Assembly (NCBI GenBank): GCA_019239875.1
Contig: JAFAZI010000047.1
Coordinates: 1 to 39,869 of the forward strand
Length of the DNA stretch: 39,869 nucleotides
Direction of reading: 5' to 3'
Source of the DNA: Frankiaceae bacterium
Lineage (GTDB): Bacteria; Actinomycetota; Actinomycetes; JAFAQI01
A program made the translations under genes and the position numbers. This document shows positions 17,973 through 25,215 of this stretch, one piece after another (the stretch's first letter is position 1; every line of letters begins with the position of its first letter). The notes below the pieces were generated by a model that searched no databases, had not been told where the DNA came from, and worked only from the letters and a program-made list of their open reading frames with translations.

Positions 17973-18401
17973 GTGGCGTCAACCCGGACCTACGGCGGCA
18001 ACGGGGCGCCGATCGACGACCAGTCCCTCGGCGAACTGGTCGCGACGGCAACCCGCGACATGTCGCTGCTGATCCATAAAGAGATCGAGCTGGCGAAAGC
18101 TGAGCTCTCCCAGTCGGCGCAGCAGGCCGGCATCGGTGCCGGGCTGCTCGGCGGTGCCGGCTTCCTCGGCTACTTCGCGCTGGTGCTCGCCTCGTTCGCC
18201 GGCGCGTTCGGCATCTCCGACGGGCTCGATCTCGCCGTCTGGGCCGGCTTCCTCTGCATGACGGGCTTCTATCTGCTGCTCGCCGGAGTCCTCGCGCTGC
18301 TCGGCATCGGCCGCATGAAGAAGCTCGGCCCGCCGGAGCGCACCCAGCGCTCTGTTCGCGCGAACCTCGCGTGGCTCAAGCACCCACGCCGCGCTGGCTG
18401 A
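17973..18401 (+). CDS. Small membrane protein, phage-holin-superfamily-like (actinobacterial Holin-X type)
   Basis: 142 residues: an amphipathic N-terminal helix (LVATATRDMSLLIHKEIELA), two membrane helices near 55-80 and 88-113, and a basic tail. This is the chromosomal actinobacterial Holin-X family, not a lysis gene, and no phage genes are nearby. Its role is unknown; such proteins often lie near envelope genes. GTG 17973 has AGGAGG five bases upstream, a strong signal. It lies 55 bp after the HAD gene and 22 bp before the hydrolase, so the three may be one transcript. Confidence 0.8.
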   Translation: MASTRTYGGNGAPIDDQSLGELVATATRDMSLLIHKEIELAKAELSQSAQQAGIGAGLLGGAGFLGYFALVLASFAGAFGISDGLDLAVWAGFLCMTGFYLLLAGVLALLGIGRMKKLGPPERTQRSVRANLAWLKHPRRAG

Positions 18402-18423
18402 CCCGGCGTGCGACCCTTCTTGG

Positions 18424-19344
18424 GTGCCTGACGAACGGCCGTTGATCGAGGAGTCCTGTGTCCTCGTCGACGGTCCGTGGAACCACCGCGACATCGACAC
18501 CAATGGCATCCGCCTCCACGTGGCGGAGGCCGGTGCCGGTCCCCTCGTGCTGCTGCTGCACGGCTTCCCCGAGTTCTGGTGGTCGTGGCGGCATCAGTTG
18601 ACGGCACTCGCGGACGCGGGGTTTCACGCAGTCGCGCCCGATCTCCGGGGGTACGGCGCCAGCGACAAGCCGCCACGCGGATACGACGCACCGACGCTGG
18701 CCGCCGACGTCGCCGGGATCGTGCGCGCGCTCGGCGAGCGGGATGCGATCGTCGTCGGTCACGACTGGGGTGGCCATCTCGCCTGGTCGATCGCCGCTCT
18801 GCACCCCTCGGTGGTCCGGCGCATCATGGTCATGTCGGTCCCACACCCGCTGCGGTGGTACCAGGCGCTGCGGGGCGACGCCGCGCAGCGTCGGGCGAGC
18901 GGGTACCTCTTCCGGTTCCAGCTGCCGTGGGCGCCCGAACGCTGGATCACCGAAGCGGGTGCCGCGAACATCGGTGACCTGCTCCACCGATGGGGCGGAC
19001 CTGGCTTTCCGGATCCGGAGACCGAGACGCGCTGCCGGGAGGCGATCCAGATCATGCTCACGCCCAACCGGGCGCTGGAGTACTACCGCTGGGCGGTCCG
19101 GTCGACCACCCGCACCGACGGCCGTGCGTACCGCCGCGCGATGGCGGCGCCGATCACAGCGCCAACCCTGCAGCTCCATGGATCCCTCGACACCTGCGTG
19201 CTTCCCGGCACGGCGCAAGGCTCCGGCCAATACGTCGCGGGTGACTACGAGTGGCGGCTGCTGGATGGCGTCGGTCACTTCCCGCATGAGGAGGTCCCGG
19301 ATCTCGTGACCGGCGAGCTCCTGCGGTGGTGCAAGGAGGGGTGA
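18424..19344 (+). CDS. Alpha/beta hydrolase, epoxide-hydrolase-like (EphE type)
   Basis: 306 residues. The oxyanion motif is HGFPE (46-50), the nucleophile Asp114 in VGHDWGGHLAW, the charge-relay acid Asp256 in HGSLDTCV, and the base His285 in GVGHFPHEE. An Asp rather than Ser nucleophile points to an epoxide hydrolase or haloalkane-dehalogenase-type enzyme; HGFPE and the position match mycobacterial EphE (Rv3670). The physiological substrate is unknown. Start GTG 18424 lacks a clear ribosome site; no better start is seen before the conserved region. Confidence 0.85.
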   Translation: MPDERPLIEESCVLVDGPWNHRDIDTNGIRLHVAEAGAGPLVLLLHGFPEFWWSWRHQLTALADAGFHAVAPDLRGYGASDKPPRGYDAPTLAADVAGIVRALGERDAIVVGHDWGGHLAWSIAALHPSVVRRIMVMSVPHPLRWYQALRGDAAQRRASGYLFRFQLPWAPERWITEAGAANIGDLLHRWGGPGFPDPETETRCREAIQIMLTPNRALEYYRWAVRSTTRTDGRAYRRAMAAPITAPTLQLHGSLDTCVLPGTAQGSGQYVAGDYEWRLLDGVGHFPHEEVPDLVTGELLRWCKEG

Positions 19345-19799
19345 CAGAAGCGCCGCGCGACCGAGACGCCGCCGGGCGAGCACGCAACGCTCGAGCGCGC
19401 GACGACCTCGGACGCCCGCTTCTGGCCCGGACCGACGCTCCCGGCGACGACCCGGCTGCGCTGCCGCCGCAGGAAGCGCTCGCCGCCGCGCAAGCGGAAC
19501 TCGACGCCGGTCGTCCGTTCGCCGCCCACGAGATCCTCGAGGCAGTGTGGAAGGCGGGCGACGACCCCGGTCGGACCATGTGGCGCGGGCTCGCCCAGGT
19601 CGCGGTAGGCATCACCCACGCAAAGCGCGGCAATCCAACTGGCGCGGCCGCGCTGCTGCAACGCGGCGCCGAGACACTCGCGCCGTACGCCGGTTCAACC
19701 ACGGACGGCGTCGACGTGGACGGCGTTCGAGCCTGGGCGATCGAAGCCGCCGCCGACCTCTCGCTTGCGACGGTGCCACTCAGACTCACGCTCAACTAG
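19341..19799 (+). CDS. DUF309 family protein
   Basis: 152 residues. The C-terminal 100 carry the DUF309 pattern: GRPFAAHEILEAVWK, then WRGLAQVAVGITHAKRGNP and GAAALLQRGAETL, an all-helical fold of unknown function. The N-terminal 40 residues are charged and low-complexity. GTG 19341 overlaps the hydrolase stop as GTGA; AAGGAGG is present but only one or two bases away, so the true start is less sure. Cotranscribed with the hydrolase. Confidence 0.8.
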   Translation: MTEAPRDRDAAGRARNARARDDLGRPLLARTDAPGDDPAALPPQEALAAAQAELDAGRPFAAHEILEAVWKAGDDPGRTMWRGLAQVAVGITHAKRGNPTGAAALLQRGAETLAPYAGSTTDGVDVDGVRAWAIEAAADLSLATVPLRLTLN

Positions 19800-19925
19800 G
19801 CAGGGCAAGCGGGGAGACGAGCGACGCGGACTTGGTGCTGCAGGGTGACATTTTGACAGGCGGTTGACGACTCCAAACTCATTTTGCCCGGTAGTGGCCG
19901 ACGGTGGCTGGCCGCCGGAGCAGCG

Positions 19926-20267
19926 CTAGGCGGCGAAGGAACGGGAGCGGGCCCGGACGGCGAGCCGGCTCAGGAAGAGCCGGGCAGCACGCTCGACGCT
20001 TCGAGCGGCCGGGCCCTCTGGCGCCGCCACCGAGACCACGAGGTCGGTGCCCGGGTCGCTCGACGGCTTCACACTCACCGTGCCGTGGCTCACCCGTCCA
20101 TCAATGTCCTCGACCTCGATCGAGGCGATGAATCCGACGCCGCCCCGCCGCGGCAGAGCGACTGTCACGCCGTCGCGGCCGGCGTCCTCACCCATTGGCT
20201 CCGCAAGCAGGAGGGCAACGCTGGCCGGGTCAGCAGCGATGTGACGCCTGACCTCCACGCGAGCCAC
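19926..20267 (-). CDS. Small SRPBCC-like protein, function unknown
   Basis: 113 residues beginning VARVEVRRHIAADPASVALL, which resembles the first strand and helix of SRPBCC/START-like lipid-binding folds. The protein is shorter than usual (most are 140-150), and the fold call rests on pattern only. The C-terminus is basic (LFLSRLAVRARSRSF). GTG 20267 has GGAGG four bases upstream. It is a single-gene unit with its own promoter and overlapping palindrome; downstream it faces the DUF309 gene. Confidence 0.6.
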   Translation of the reverse strand: MARVEVRRHIAADPASVALLLAEPMGEDAGRDGVTVALPRRGGVGFIASIEVEDIDGRVSHGTVSVKPSSDPGTDLVVSVAAPEGPAARSVERAARLFLSRLAVRARSRSFAA

Positions 20268-20303
20268 GTTGCCTCCAAATCCTTGATATTGCTGGGTTTT
20301 CCT

Positions 20304-20319
20304 TTGCTAACTATAGCAA
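20304..20319 (-). promoter_or_regulatory. Extended -10 promoter overlapped by a TTGCTA-N4-TAGCAA palindrome
   Basis: ttgcta (20304-20309) and tagcaa (20314-20319) form a perfect dyad with a 4-bp centre. On the minus strand the same bases contain TGCTATAGT, an extended -10 (TGN plus TATAGT), about 40 bp before the start of the SRPBCC-like gene. A repressor bound here would block the promoter. The stretch is clearly richer in A+T than its surroundings. Confidence 0.5.
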
Positions 20320-20368
20320 GCACCAGCAGCCCCGTGGTGATTCCCGACGTGTCGAGGAGCCGGCGCGC

Positions 20369-21547
20369 TCAGTCGCAGCCCTGAGTCGACACGGTGGCTG
20401 TCGCCGTCTCGCCCTTGTTCGCGTCCGACGACACCTCGGAGGCGGTAAGCGCGTACCCGGTCTTCGGTGAGTCGACCGCGGCGGCGAAGACCACGCCGGC
20501 CACCGCGCCGTCCCTGGTCAGCAGCGGCCCTCCGGAGTTGCCCGGGTGGATCGACGCGTACAGGGAGTAGATCTGCCGGGTCACCTGGCGTGACTGGTAG
20601 ATGTCAGGCCCGCGAGCATTCTCGACCGATCGCACCCGCGCCGGAACGGCCGTGAAGGGTCCGTCCTCCGGATAGCCGAGGATGACCGCGTCCTGCCCGT
20701 GGCTCAGCGAGCCGTCGAAGCTCAACGGCGCGGCGTTCAAGCCCGGCACGTCGAGGACTGCGACGTCGCGCTCGGGGTCGTACAACACGACGCGGGCGTG
20801 ATACTCCTGCTGATCGCTCGTGAACACGACCGGGGACCGCACACCAGCGACCACGTGCGCGTTGGTCATCACGCGGTTGGCGGCGTAGACGAAGCCGCTG
20901 CCTTCGAGTTGGCGCGAGCAGGAGTTCGCGACGCCTTTGACCTTCACCACCGCGGGTTGGCCCACCCTGACCGCTCGACTGTGCGCGACCTTCGGGTTCG
21001 GCGGGCCCACGGGCGTCACATGATCCGGCCCGATGCCACCGAACACCTCAGGGAAGCCGTCCTGGTTGAGCAGCCGGCGAAACGAGCTGAACCAGGTCTG
21101 CGCGCTGGTCGGCATCAGGGTGTTCACACCGCGTAGGACGCTCGAGTGCCTGACCTGCCGTGCGATGCCCTTCGGGGAGCTGTGCGCCAGCGCCGTACCG
21201 ACCAGCCAGGCGACCAGCAGGACCGAGATCACACTGATCGCACCGCCGGCGAGCGAGTCGAGGGTTCGGATCGGCTGCCAGCGCATCTCGCGCCGCAGCG
21301 TCGCCGCGACGACGGTGGCGAGCAGCTGCCCGAGCACCGCGCCGACGACAACGACGAGTAGCCCGAACAGCGCGGGGTCGACGCCTACGTCCAGCGCGGA
21401 GTGCAGGGCGTTGGCGTACTTCGCACCGAGAGCACCACCGCCGATGAAGCCGGCGAAGGACAGCAGCCCGACGACGAAACCCTGGCGATAGCCGCTGAAG
21501 CCGAAGCCGAGGCACACGATGATCAGGCCGACATCGAGGACGTCCAT
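20369..21547 (-). CDS. marP: MarP-like membrane serine protease
   Basis: 392 residues, near the mycobacterial 397. Four membrane helices in the first 125 residues (CvpA-like region), then a chymotrypsin-like periplasmic protease: His231 in TNAHVVAG, Asp261 in RDVAVLDV, Ser338 in HPGNSGGPLL. Cys210 and Cys391 are 181 apart, the same spacing as the regulatory disulfide of mycobacterial MarP (Cys214-Cys395), so redox control is probably kept. In mycobacteria MarP maintains intrabacterial pH in acid. ATG 21547 overlaps the upstream Nudix stop (TGATG). Last gene of the nth-tlpA-Nudix-marP operon. Confidence 0.94.
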   Translation of the reverse strand: MDVLDVGLIIVCLGFGFSGYRQGFVVGLLSFAGFIGGGALGAKYANALHSALDVGVDPALFGLLVVVVGAVLGQLLATVVAATLRREMRWQPIRTLDSLAGGAISVISVLLVAWLVGTALAHSSPKGIARQVRHSSVLRGVNTLMPTSAQTWFSSFRRLLNQDGFPEVFGGIGPDHVTPVGPPNPKVAHSRAVRVGQPAVVKVKGVANSCSRQLEGSGFVYAANRVMTNAHVVAGVRSPVVFTSDQQEYHARVVLYDPERDVAVLDVPGLNAAPLSFDGSLSHGQDAVILGYPEDGPFTAVPARVRSVENARGPDIYQSRQVTRQIYSLYASIHPGNSGGPLLTRDGAVAGVVFAAAVDSPKTGYALTASEVSSDANKGETATATVSTQGCD

Positions 21548-22200
21548 CAGCGGGCTCGCCCCGGCAGCGGCACCGGCTCGACGATGTTGCGGTCCCATGG
21601 GACCGACCACCCGGTCAAGGTCAGCAGCCAGTCGAGCACCCCAGCGGTGAATCCCCAGACCAGCATGTCGGCGACGCGGAACGCTGGCGACTCGAGACCG
21701 ATCGGGTGACGCACCGTCAATCGGTTGGCGGGATCGACGAGGTCGGCGACCGGTACTCGCGAAACCGTGTCCACCTCCGCAGGTGAGACCGCGGACACCT
21801 CGCTCGGCGTCCGCCACCACGCGACGACTGGCGTGACGATGTTCCCGCTCGGCGGGATCCATAGCTCGGGCAGCAGACCGAGAACCTCGACGCCCGCGGG
21901 GTCGAGCCCGGTCTCTTCGTGCGCCTCACGTTTCGCGGCACCGATCGGGCCGTCATCGGTTGGATCGATCCGCCCGCCAGGGAACGACGGCTGTCCGGCA
22001 TGGCTGCGCATGTCGGCGCTCCGTTGCATCAGCAGCACATCGGGACCGTCCGGGCCATCACCGAACAGTGACAGCACAGCGGCATGGCGAAGCCCCTCGA
22101 CACCGCCAGGCGGCGGGGTGAGGAACGGCACCTCGTCGACGCTCGCCACACCTGCCGAGAGTCGCTCGACCCAGTCGGGCCGATCCCCAACGTGGGTCAC
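21547..22200 (-). CDS. Nudix hydrolase, CoA-pyrophosphatase-like (NudL type)
   Basis: 217 residues. The NudL/UPF0035 signature LLMQRSADMRSHAGQPSFPG (56-75) runs into the Nudix box, with REAHEETGL at 91-99. The position usually filled by the first Glu is Asp, as I expect in this subfamily. Predicted to cleave CoA or CoA-like nucleotides to phosphopantetheine compounds. GTG 22200 overlaps the tlpA stop as GTGA; the frame stays open to 22734, but that part is antisense-like overlap with tlpA. Matches Rv3672c. Confidence 0.9.
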   Translation of the reverse strand: MTHVGDRPDWVERLSAGVASVDEVPFLTPPPGGVEGLRHAAVLSLFGDGPDGPDVLLMQRSADMRSHAGQPSFPGGRIDPTDDGPIGAAKREAHEETGLDPAGVEVLGLLPELWIPPSGNIVTPVVAWWRTPSEVSAVSPAEVDTVSRVPVADLVDPANRLTVRHPIGLESPAFRVADMLVWGFTAGVLDWLLTLTGWSVPWDRNIVEPVPLPGRAR

Positions 22201-22781
22201 GCCGTCACGTGGAGGTAGCGGTTGATGTCGGCCTCGACTTCGGCGGTGCTGCGGTACGGCGAACCGCCGTGCTTGCCGACGACCTTGCCGCTGGCGTCGA
22301 CGAACACCGAGTACGGAGGGCCTTGTCGAAGCAACGCTGTCAGCAACTTCTTGTCGGGGTCGACAACGGACGGAAACCGCACGGGTGGGCTGACGTGCGC
22401 ACCGAAGTCCAGCGCGCTGTTCGCCGAGTCGACCGTGTCGACGCCGAGGAAGCGCACCTTTCCTTTCACGCTGCGATACGCCGCGGACAGGTACTTCTCC
22501 TCGGCCTGGCACGGCTCGCACCACGAGCCCCAGATGTTGACGACGGTCGGTTTGCCGACGAGACCAGCGAGGTGGACCGGGTCGCCCGGGGCGAGGCAGT
22601 CGAGGGTCAGATCCGGCAGCCCGCCAGGCACCGCATTGGTCGACGACTTCGGGCACGCGTCGAGGTTCGCCTGCTTCACCAACTGCGGGTAGGGGTTGAT
22701 GGCGTGGTCGGTGCCGCCGCCAGAGGATGAACATCCGGCGGCCATCGCGGCGACCAGCGACAGCACCAACAAACGCTTCAT
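22197..22781 (-). CDS. TlpA/ResA-like thioredoxin-fold lipoprotein
   Basis: 194 residues. The lipoprotein signal is [17 protein letters not shown] (lipobox ending at Cys17), followed by a Ser/Gly linker and a thioredoxin fold with the redox motif WCEPC (87-91). Extracytoplasmic, membrane-anchored; likely reduces or forms disulfides in exported proteins. MarP, with its structural disulfide, lies two genes downstream and is a plausible partner (inference from context). ATG 22781 overlaps the nth stop as ATGA. Matches Rv3673c. Confidence 0.9.
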   Translation of the reverse strand: MKRLLVLSLVAAMAAGCSSSGGGTDHAINPYPQLVKQANLDACPKSSTNAVPGGLPDLTLDCLAPGDPVHLAGLVGKPTVVNIWGSWCEPCQAEEKYLSAAYRSVKGKVRFLGVDTVDSANSALDFGAHVSPPVRFPSVVDPDKKLLTALLRQGPPYSVFVDASGKVVGKHGGSPYRSTAEVEADINRYLHVTA

Positions 22782-23494
22782 GCGACCGGCTTCATCTGCG
22801 AAGCGGGTTTGAGGAGCTTGGTCGCGATGGCCGGGTCGACCGGTCCCACGCCGTACGACGGGCACAGCTTCGCCAGCGGGCACACGCCGCAGGCCGGCCG
22901 TCGCGCATTGCACATCCGGCGGCCGTGCCAGATCATCCGGTGCGACAAGCCGGTCCAGTCCTTCTTCTCGAACAGCGAGCCGACCTCGTGCTCGACCTTG
23001 ACCGGGTCCTCCTCAGTCGTCCAGCCGAACCGGCGCGACAGCCGCCCGAAATGCGTGTCGACCGTGATGCCCGGTACGCCGAAGGCGTTCCCGAGGACGA
23101 CGTTTGCGGTCTTGCGTCCGACCCCGGGAAGCGTCACGAGGTCGGCGAGCTTGCGGGGCACCTCACCGTCGTACCGCTCGGTGAGCGCCTGTCCCAGGAG
23201 CATCAAGTTGTTGGTCTTCGCCCGGAAGAACCCGGTCGGCTTGATCAACTGCTCCATCTCGTCCCGGTCGGCCGCAGCCAGGTGGGCGGCGGTCGGATAT
23301 CGCGCGAACAGGGCCGGCGTGACCTGATTGACCATCTTGTCGGTGCACTGTGCGGAGAGGATCGTCGCGACGAGCAGCTGGAACGGCGAGGAGAAGTCCA
23401 GCTCGCAGTGCGCGTCGGGGTACGTGACCTTGAGCACGCGGTCCATCCGTCTCGCCCGGCGTACCAAGGCCGTTCGAGATTCGGACAACGCCAC
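22778..23494 (-). CDS. nth: Endonuclease III (bifunctional DNA glycosylase/AP lyase)
   Basis: 238 residues. The helix-hairpin-helix [14 protein letters not shown] carries catalytic Lys128; Asp146 lies in VDTHFGRL; the [4Fe-4S] cluster loop is Cys195-X6-Cys202-X2-Cys205-X5-Cys211. Removes oxidised pyrimidines and nicks at the abasic site. First gene of the four-gene operon; the start GTG 23494 gives an N-terminus of normal length. Divergent from the RsiG-like gene. Confidence 0.96.
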   Translation of the reverse strand: MALSESRTALVRRARRMDRVLKVTYPDAHCELDFSSPFQLLVATILSAQCTDKMVNQVTPALFARYPTAAHLAAADRDEMEQLIKPTGFFRAKTNNLMLLGQALTERYDGEVPRKLADLVTLPGVGRKTANVVLGNAFGVPGITVDTHFGRLSRRFGWTTEEDPVKVEHEVGSLFEKKDWTGLSHRMIWHGRRMCNARRPACGVCPLAKLCPSYGVGPVDPAIATKLLKPASQMKPVA

Positions 23495-23613
23495 GCTTCG
23501 AGCGTACGGGGAGCGATGCGGTCCTAGCCCGAAGGGGTGACGTGGGGCCGCTGTGCCTCAAGCACCCTCCGAAAACGGCCGATTCGCCGGGTAACAGTTG
23601 CGGAGAGTGACGA

Positions 23614-24144
23614 ATGCCCAACCGGCCGACAGCGGACCGATTCCACGCTCCGCCCGAGCGGAGCGCAGACTTCGCGCACCTTTCGCTGGATGGACTCCGG
23701 CAGTACCGCTCCACGCTGTCCAGCGAGGAGAGCCGCGTGTCGTACTGGCGGCGCATCATCCAGGCGCGCCTGGACCTGGTTCGCGCTGCGGACGCCGGCT
23801 CGACGACGACCGTCGACGATCTTCCGGACGTGTTCGCCGAGGGGCGAGGGGCGGGAGCCCGTACGGCGCTGATCACGATCGTCCCGGTCGACGACATGCC
23901 GCCGCTGCCCGATCTCGGGGCGATCTGGGCGCGCGAGCCGATCGTCGGTAACCGCGAGCACAACAACTCCTTGATCCACGACCTGACGAAGGCCGAGAGC
24001 CAGCTGTCGGCGTACCGCGCGGCCCTGCACCGGCGGCTCGCGAGCGCCACCAGCGAGCTGATCGCGCGATACCGCGAGAGCCCCAACCTCTGCCTCACCG
24101 CCCTGCCCGGCGGCGGGCCGGACCGCAAGTCCGCCGCCCACTGA
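23614..24144 (+). CDS. rsiG: RsiG-like anti-sigma factor with one intact and one degenerate c-di-GMP motif
   Basis: 176 residues, mostly helical. The first helix carries E-X3-S-X2-R-X3-Q-X3-D exactly: Glu39, Ser43, Arg46, Gln50, Asp54. This is the c-di-GMP motif of RsiG, the anti-sigma factor that holds the sporulation/pilus sigma factor WhiG. A second helix repeats the spacing with Glu128, Ser132 and Arg135, but His139 replaces Gln and Ala143 replaces Asp. Streptomyces RsiG has two full motifs in one chain; Rubrobacter RsiG has one and dimerises. This protein has the two-helix layout with a decayed second site. ATG 23614 has GGAG eight bases upstream. No sigma gene is in the window. Confidence 0.75.
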   Translation: MPNRPTADRFHAPPERSADFAHLSLDGLRQYRSTLSSEESRVSYWRRIIQARLDLVRAADAGSTTTVDDLPDVFAEGRGAGARTALITIVPVDDMPPLPDLGAIWAREPIVGNREHNNSLIHDLTKAESQLSAYRAALHRRLASATSELIARYRESPNLCLTALPGGGPDRKSAAH

Positions 24145-24204
24145 GACCCGCCTCGTCACCCCGGCGGGGCCACCGCGTCGACAGGCTGCCATAATTTGTT
24201 GGTA

Positions 24205-24312
24205 ATGCTGACTTTTCTGAGCGTCGTCTTCCCCGTCGTGCTGCTCGGCGGTGGCCTTGCACTCGAGCGATTCGAGCGACAGCTGCGCGACCCGAAGCCG
24301 CGCGACCGCTGA
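24205..24312 (+). CDS. 35-residue single-pass membrane peptide upstream of crp
   Basis: MLTFLSVVFPVVLLGGG is a membrane segment; it is followed by ALERFERQL and a basic, charged end (DPKPRDR). Its hydrophobic-then-charged build and position between two regulators suggest a real micropeptide. No ribosome site is present, but CATAAT (24190-24195) is a good -10 placed so that transcription would start at about the ATG, giving a leaderless message. Function unknown; it could be a membrane regulator or merely a leader peptide for crp, which starts 68 bp downstream. Confidence 0.5.
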   Translation: MLTFLSVVFPVVLLGGGLALERFERQLRDPKPRDR

Positions 24313-24380
24313 CCGCCCTTACCCCAAGGGACTCGATGTGAGGCAAACTGCCTAGACGGTTCGACGCGGGAGGGCTTGGC

Positions 24381-25055
24381 GTGGAAGGGGTACTGGCGCA
24401 GGCGCCACTGTTCGCTGCGCTCGATGCCGACTCGGCGGCGACGCTCGAGGCGACGCTGACCACCCGCACGCTGGCGCGGGGCCACGTGGTGTTCCGCGAA
24501 GGCGACGACGGCGACCGCTTGTTCATCGTCCTCGAAGGCAAGGTGAAGATCTCCCGAGCCGCGGCCGACGGCCGCGAGAACTTGCTCGCGGTGCTCGGCG
24601 GCGGCGAGATGTTCGGCGAGCTGTCCCTGTTCGACCCAGGTCCCAGGACGGCGACGGTGACCACCGTCACGGAAGCGGTGCTCGCATCGCTGGACCACGA
24701 CGACCTCCGCCCCTTGCTCACGGAGCGGCCGGGGGTGGCCGTGCAGCTGCTGATGGCGCTCGCGCAACGACTGCGGCGTACGAACGAGGCGATGGCCGAT
24801 CTGGTGTTCACCGACGTACCCGGTCGGGTCGCGAAGGCCTTGCTCGATCTGGCCGAGAAGTTCGGCGTGCAGGAGGCCGAAGGGTTGCGGGTCCGCCACG
24901 ACCTGACCCAGGAAGAGCTCGCGCAGCTCGTCGGGGCCAGCCGCGAGACCGTCAACAAGGCGCTCTCCGAATTCGCGCACCGCGGCTGGCTTCGCATCGA
25001 GGGCCGCAGCGTCCTGCTGATCGATCCCGAGCGCCTGGCCCGTCGCGCCCGCTAG
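24381..25055 (+). CDS. crp: Crp-family cAMP receptor transcription factor
   Basis: 224 residues, the same length as mycobacterial Crp (Rv3676). The cyclic-nucleotide domain has the phosphate-binding cassette FGELSLFDPGPRTAT (78-92) with Glu80 and Arg89 as the expected ribose and phosphate contacts. The dimer helix is followed by a winged helix-turn-helix, LTQEELAQLVGASRETVNKA (175-194). GTG 24381 has GGGAGGG upstream. It is convergent with the operon that ends in a complete adenylate cyclase, so ligand maker and receptor are adjacent. Confidence 0.96.
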   Translation: MEGVLAQAPLFAALDADSAATLEATLTTRTLARGHVVFREGDDGDRLFIVLEGKVKISRAAADGRENLLAVLGGGEMFGELSLFDPGPRTATVTTVTEAVLASLDHDDLRPLLTERPGVAVQLLMALAQRLRRTNEAMADLVFTDVPGRVAKALLDLAEKFGVQEAEGLRVRHDLTQEELAQLVGASRETVNKALSEFAHRGWLRIEGRSVLLIDPERLARRAR

Positions 25056-25095
25056 CCCCCGGCGCCCGTTAGTCCCCGCGCCCGCCAGCCCCTAG
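25045..25095. repeat. Three imperfect 17-bp tandem repeats at the crp 3' end
   Basis: Units at 25045-25061, 25062-25078 and 25079-25095 share the pattern gcgcccgYtagYcccc. The first contains the crp stop codon. Probably slipped-strand duplication; no function seen. Confidence 0.65.
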
Positions 25096-25110
25096 GCCCG
25101 CTACCACTTT

Positions 25111-25174
25111 CGCCAAACCGTCTCGAATCGTTGGTTCCGGCCATCCAAAACCAACGATTCGAGACGGTTGGGCG
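25111..25174. repeat. Long inverted repeat between convergent genes (copy 1), probable bidirectional terminator
   Basis: Two 26-nt arms (25111-25136 and 25149-25174) pair with one G-T type mismatch over a 12-nt loop. It lies between the ends of crp and the cyclase gene. The right arm, bases 25148-25175, is identical over 28 nt to 39716-39743, which is also the right arm of a long inverted repeat between convergent genes. This points to a dispersed intergenic repeat family that serves as a terminator. Confidence 0.8.
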
Positions 25175-25215
25175 AGAAGGGCCGAGCGCAGAAGGGCGGA
25201 GCCGAGACAGGGTGG

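Noticed and set aside
17973-18401. Prophage remnant suggested by a holin-like protein
   Set aside because: The chromosomal actinobacterial Holin-X family is common, neighbours are core genes, and no integrase, lysin or structural gene is nearby.
22201-22734. N-terminal extension fusing a new domain to the CoA Nudix protein
   Set aside because: The segment is an out-of-frame reading of tlpA, rich in Arg/Pro; GTG 22200 with GTGA overlap gives the normal Nudix length.
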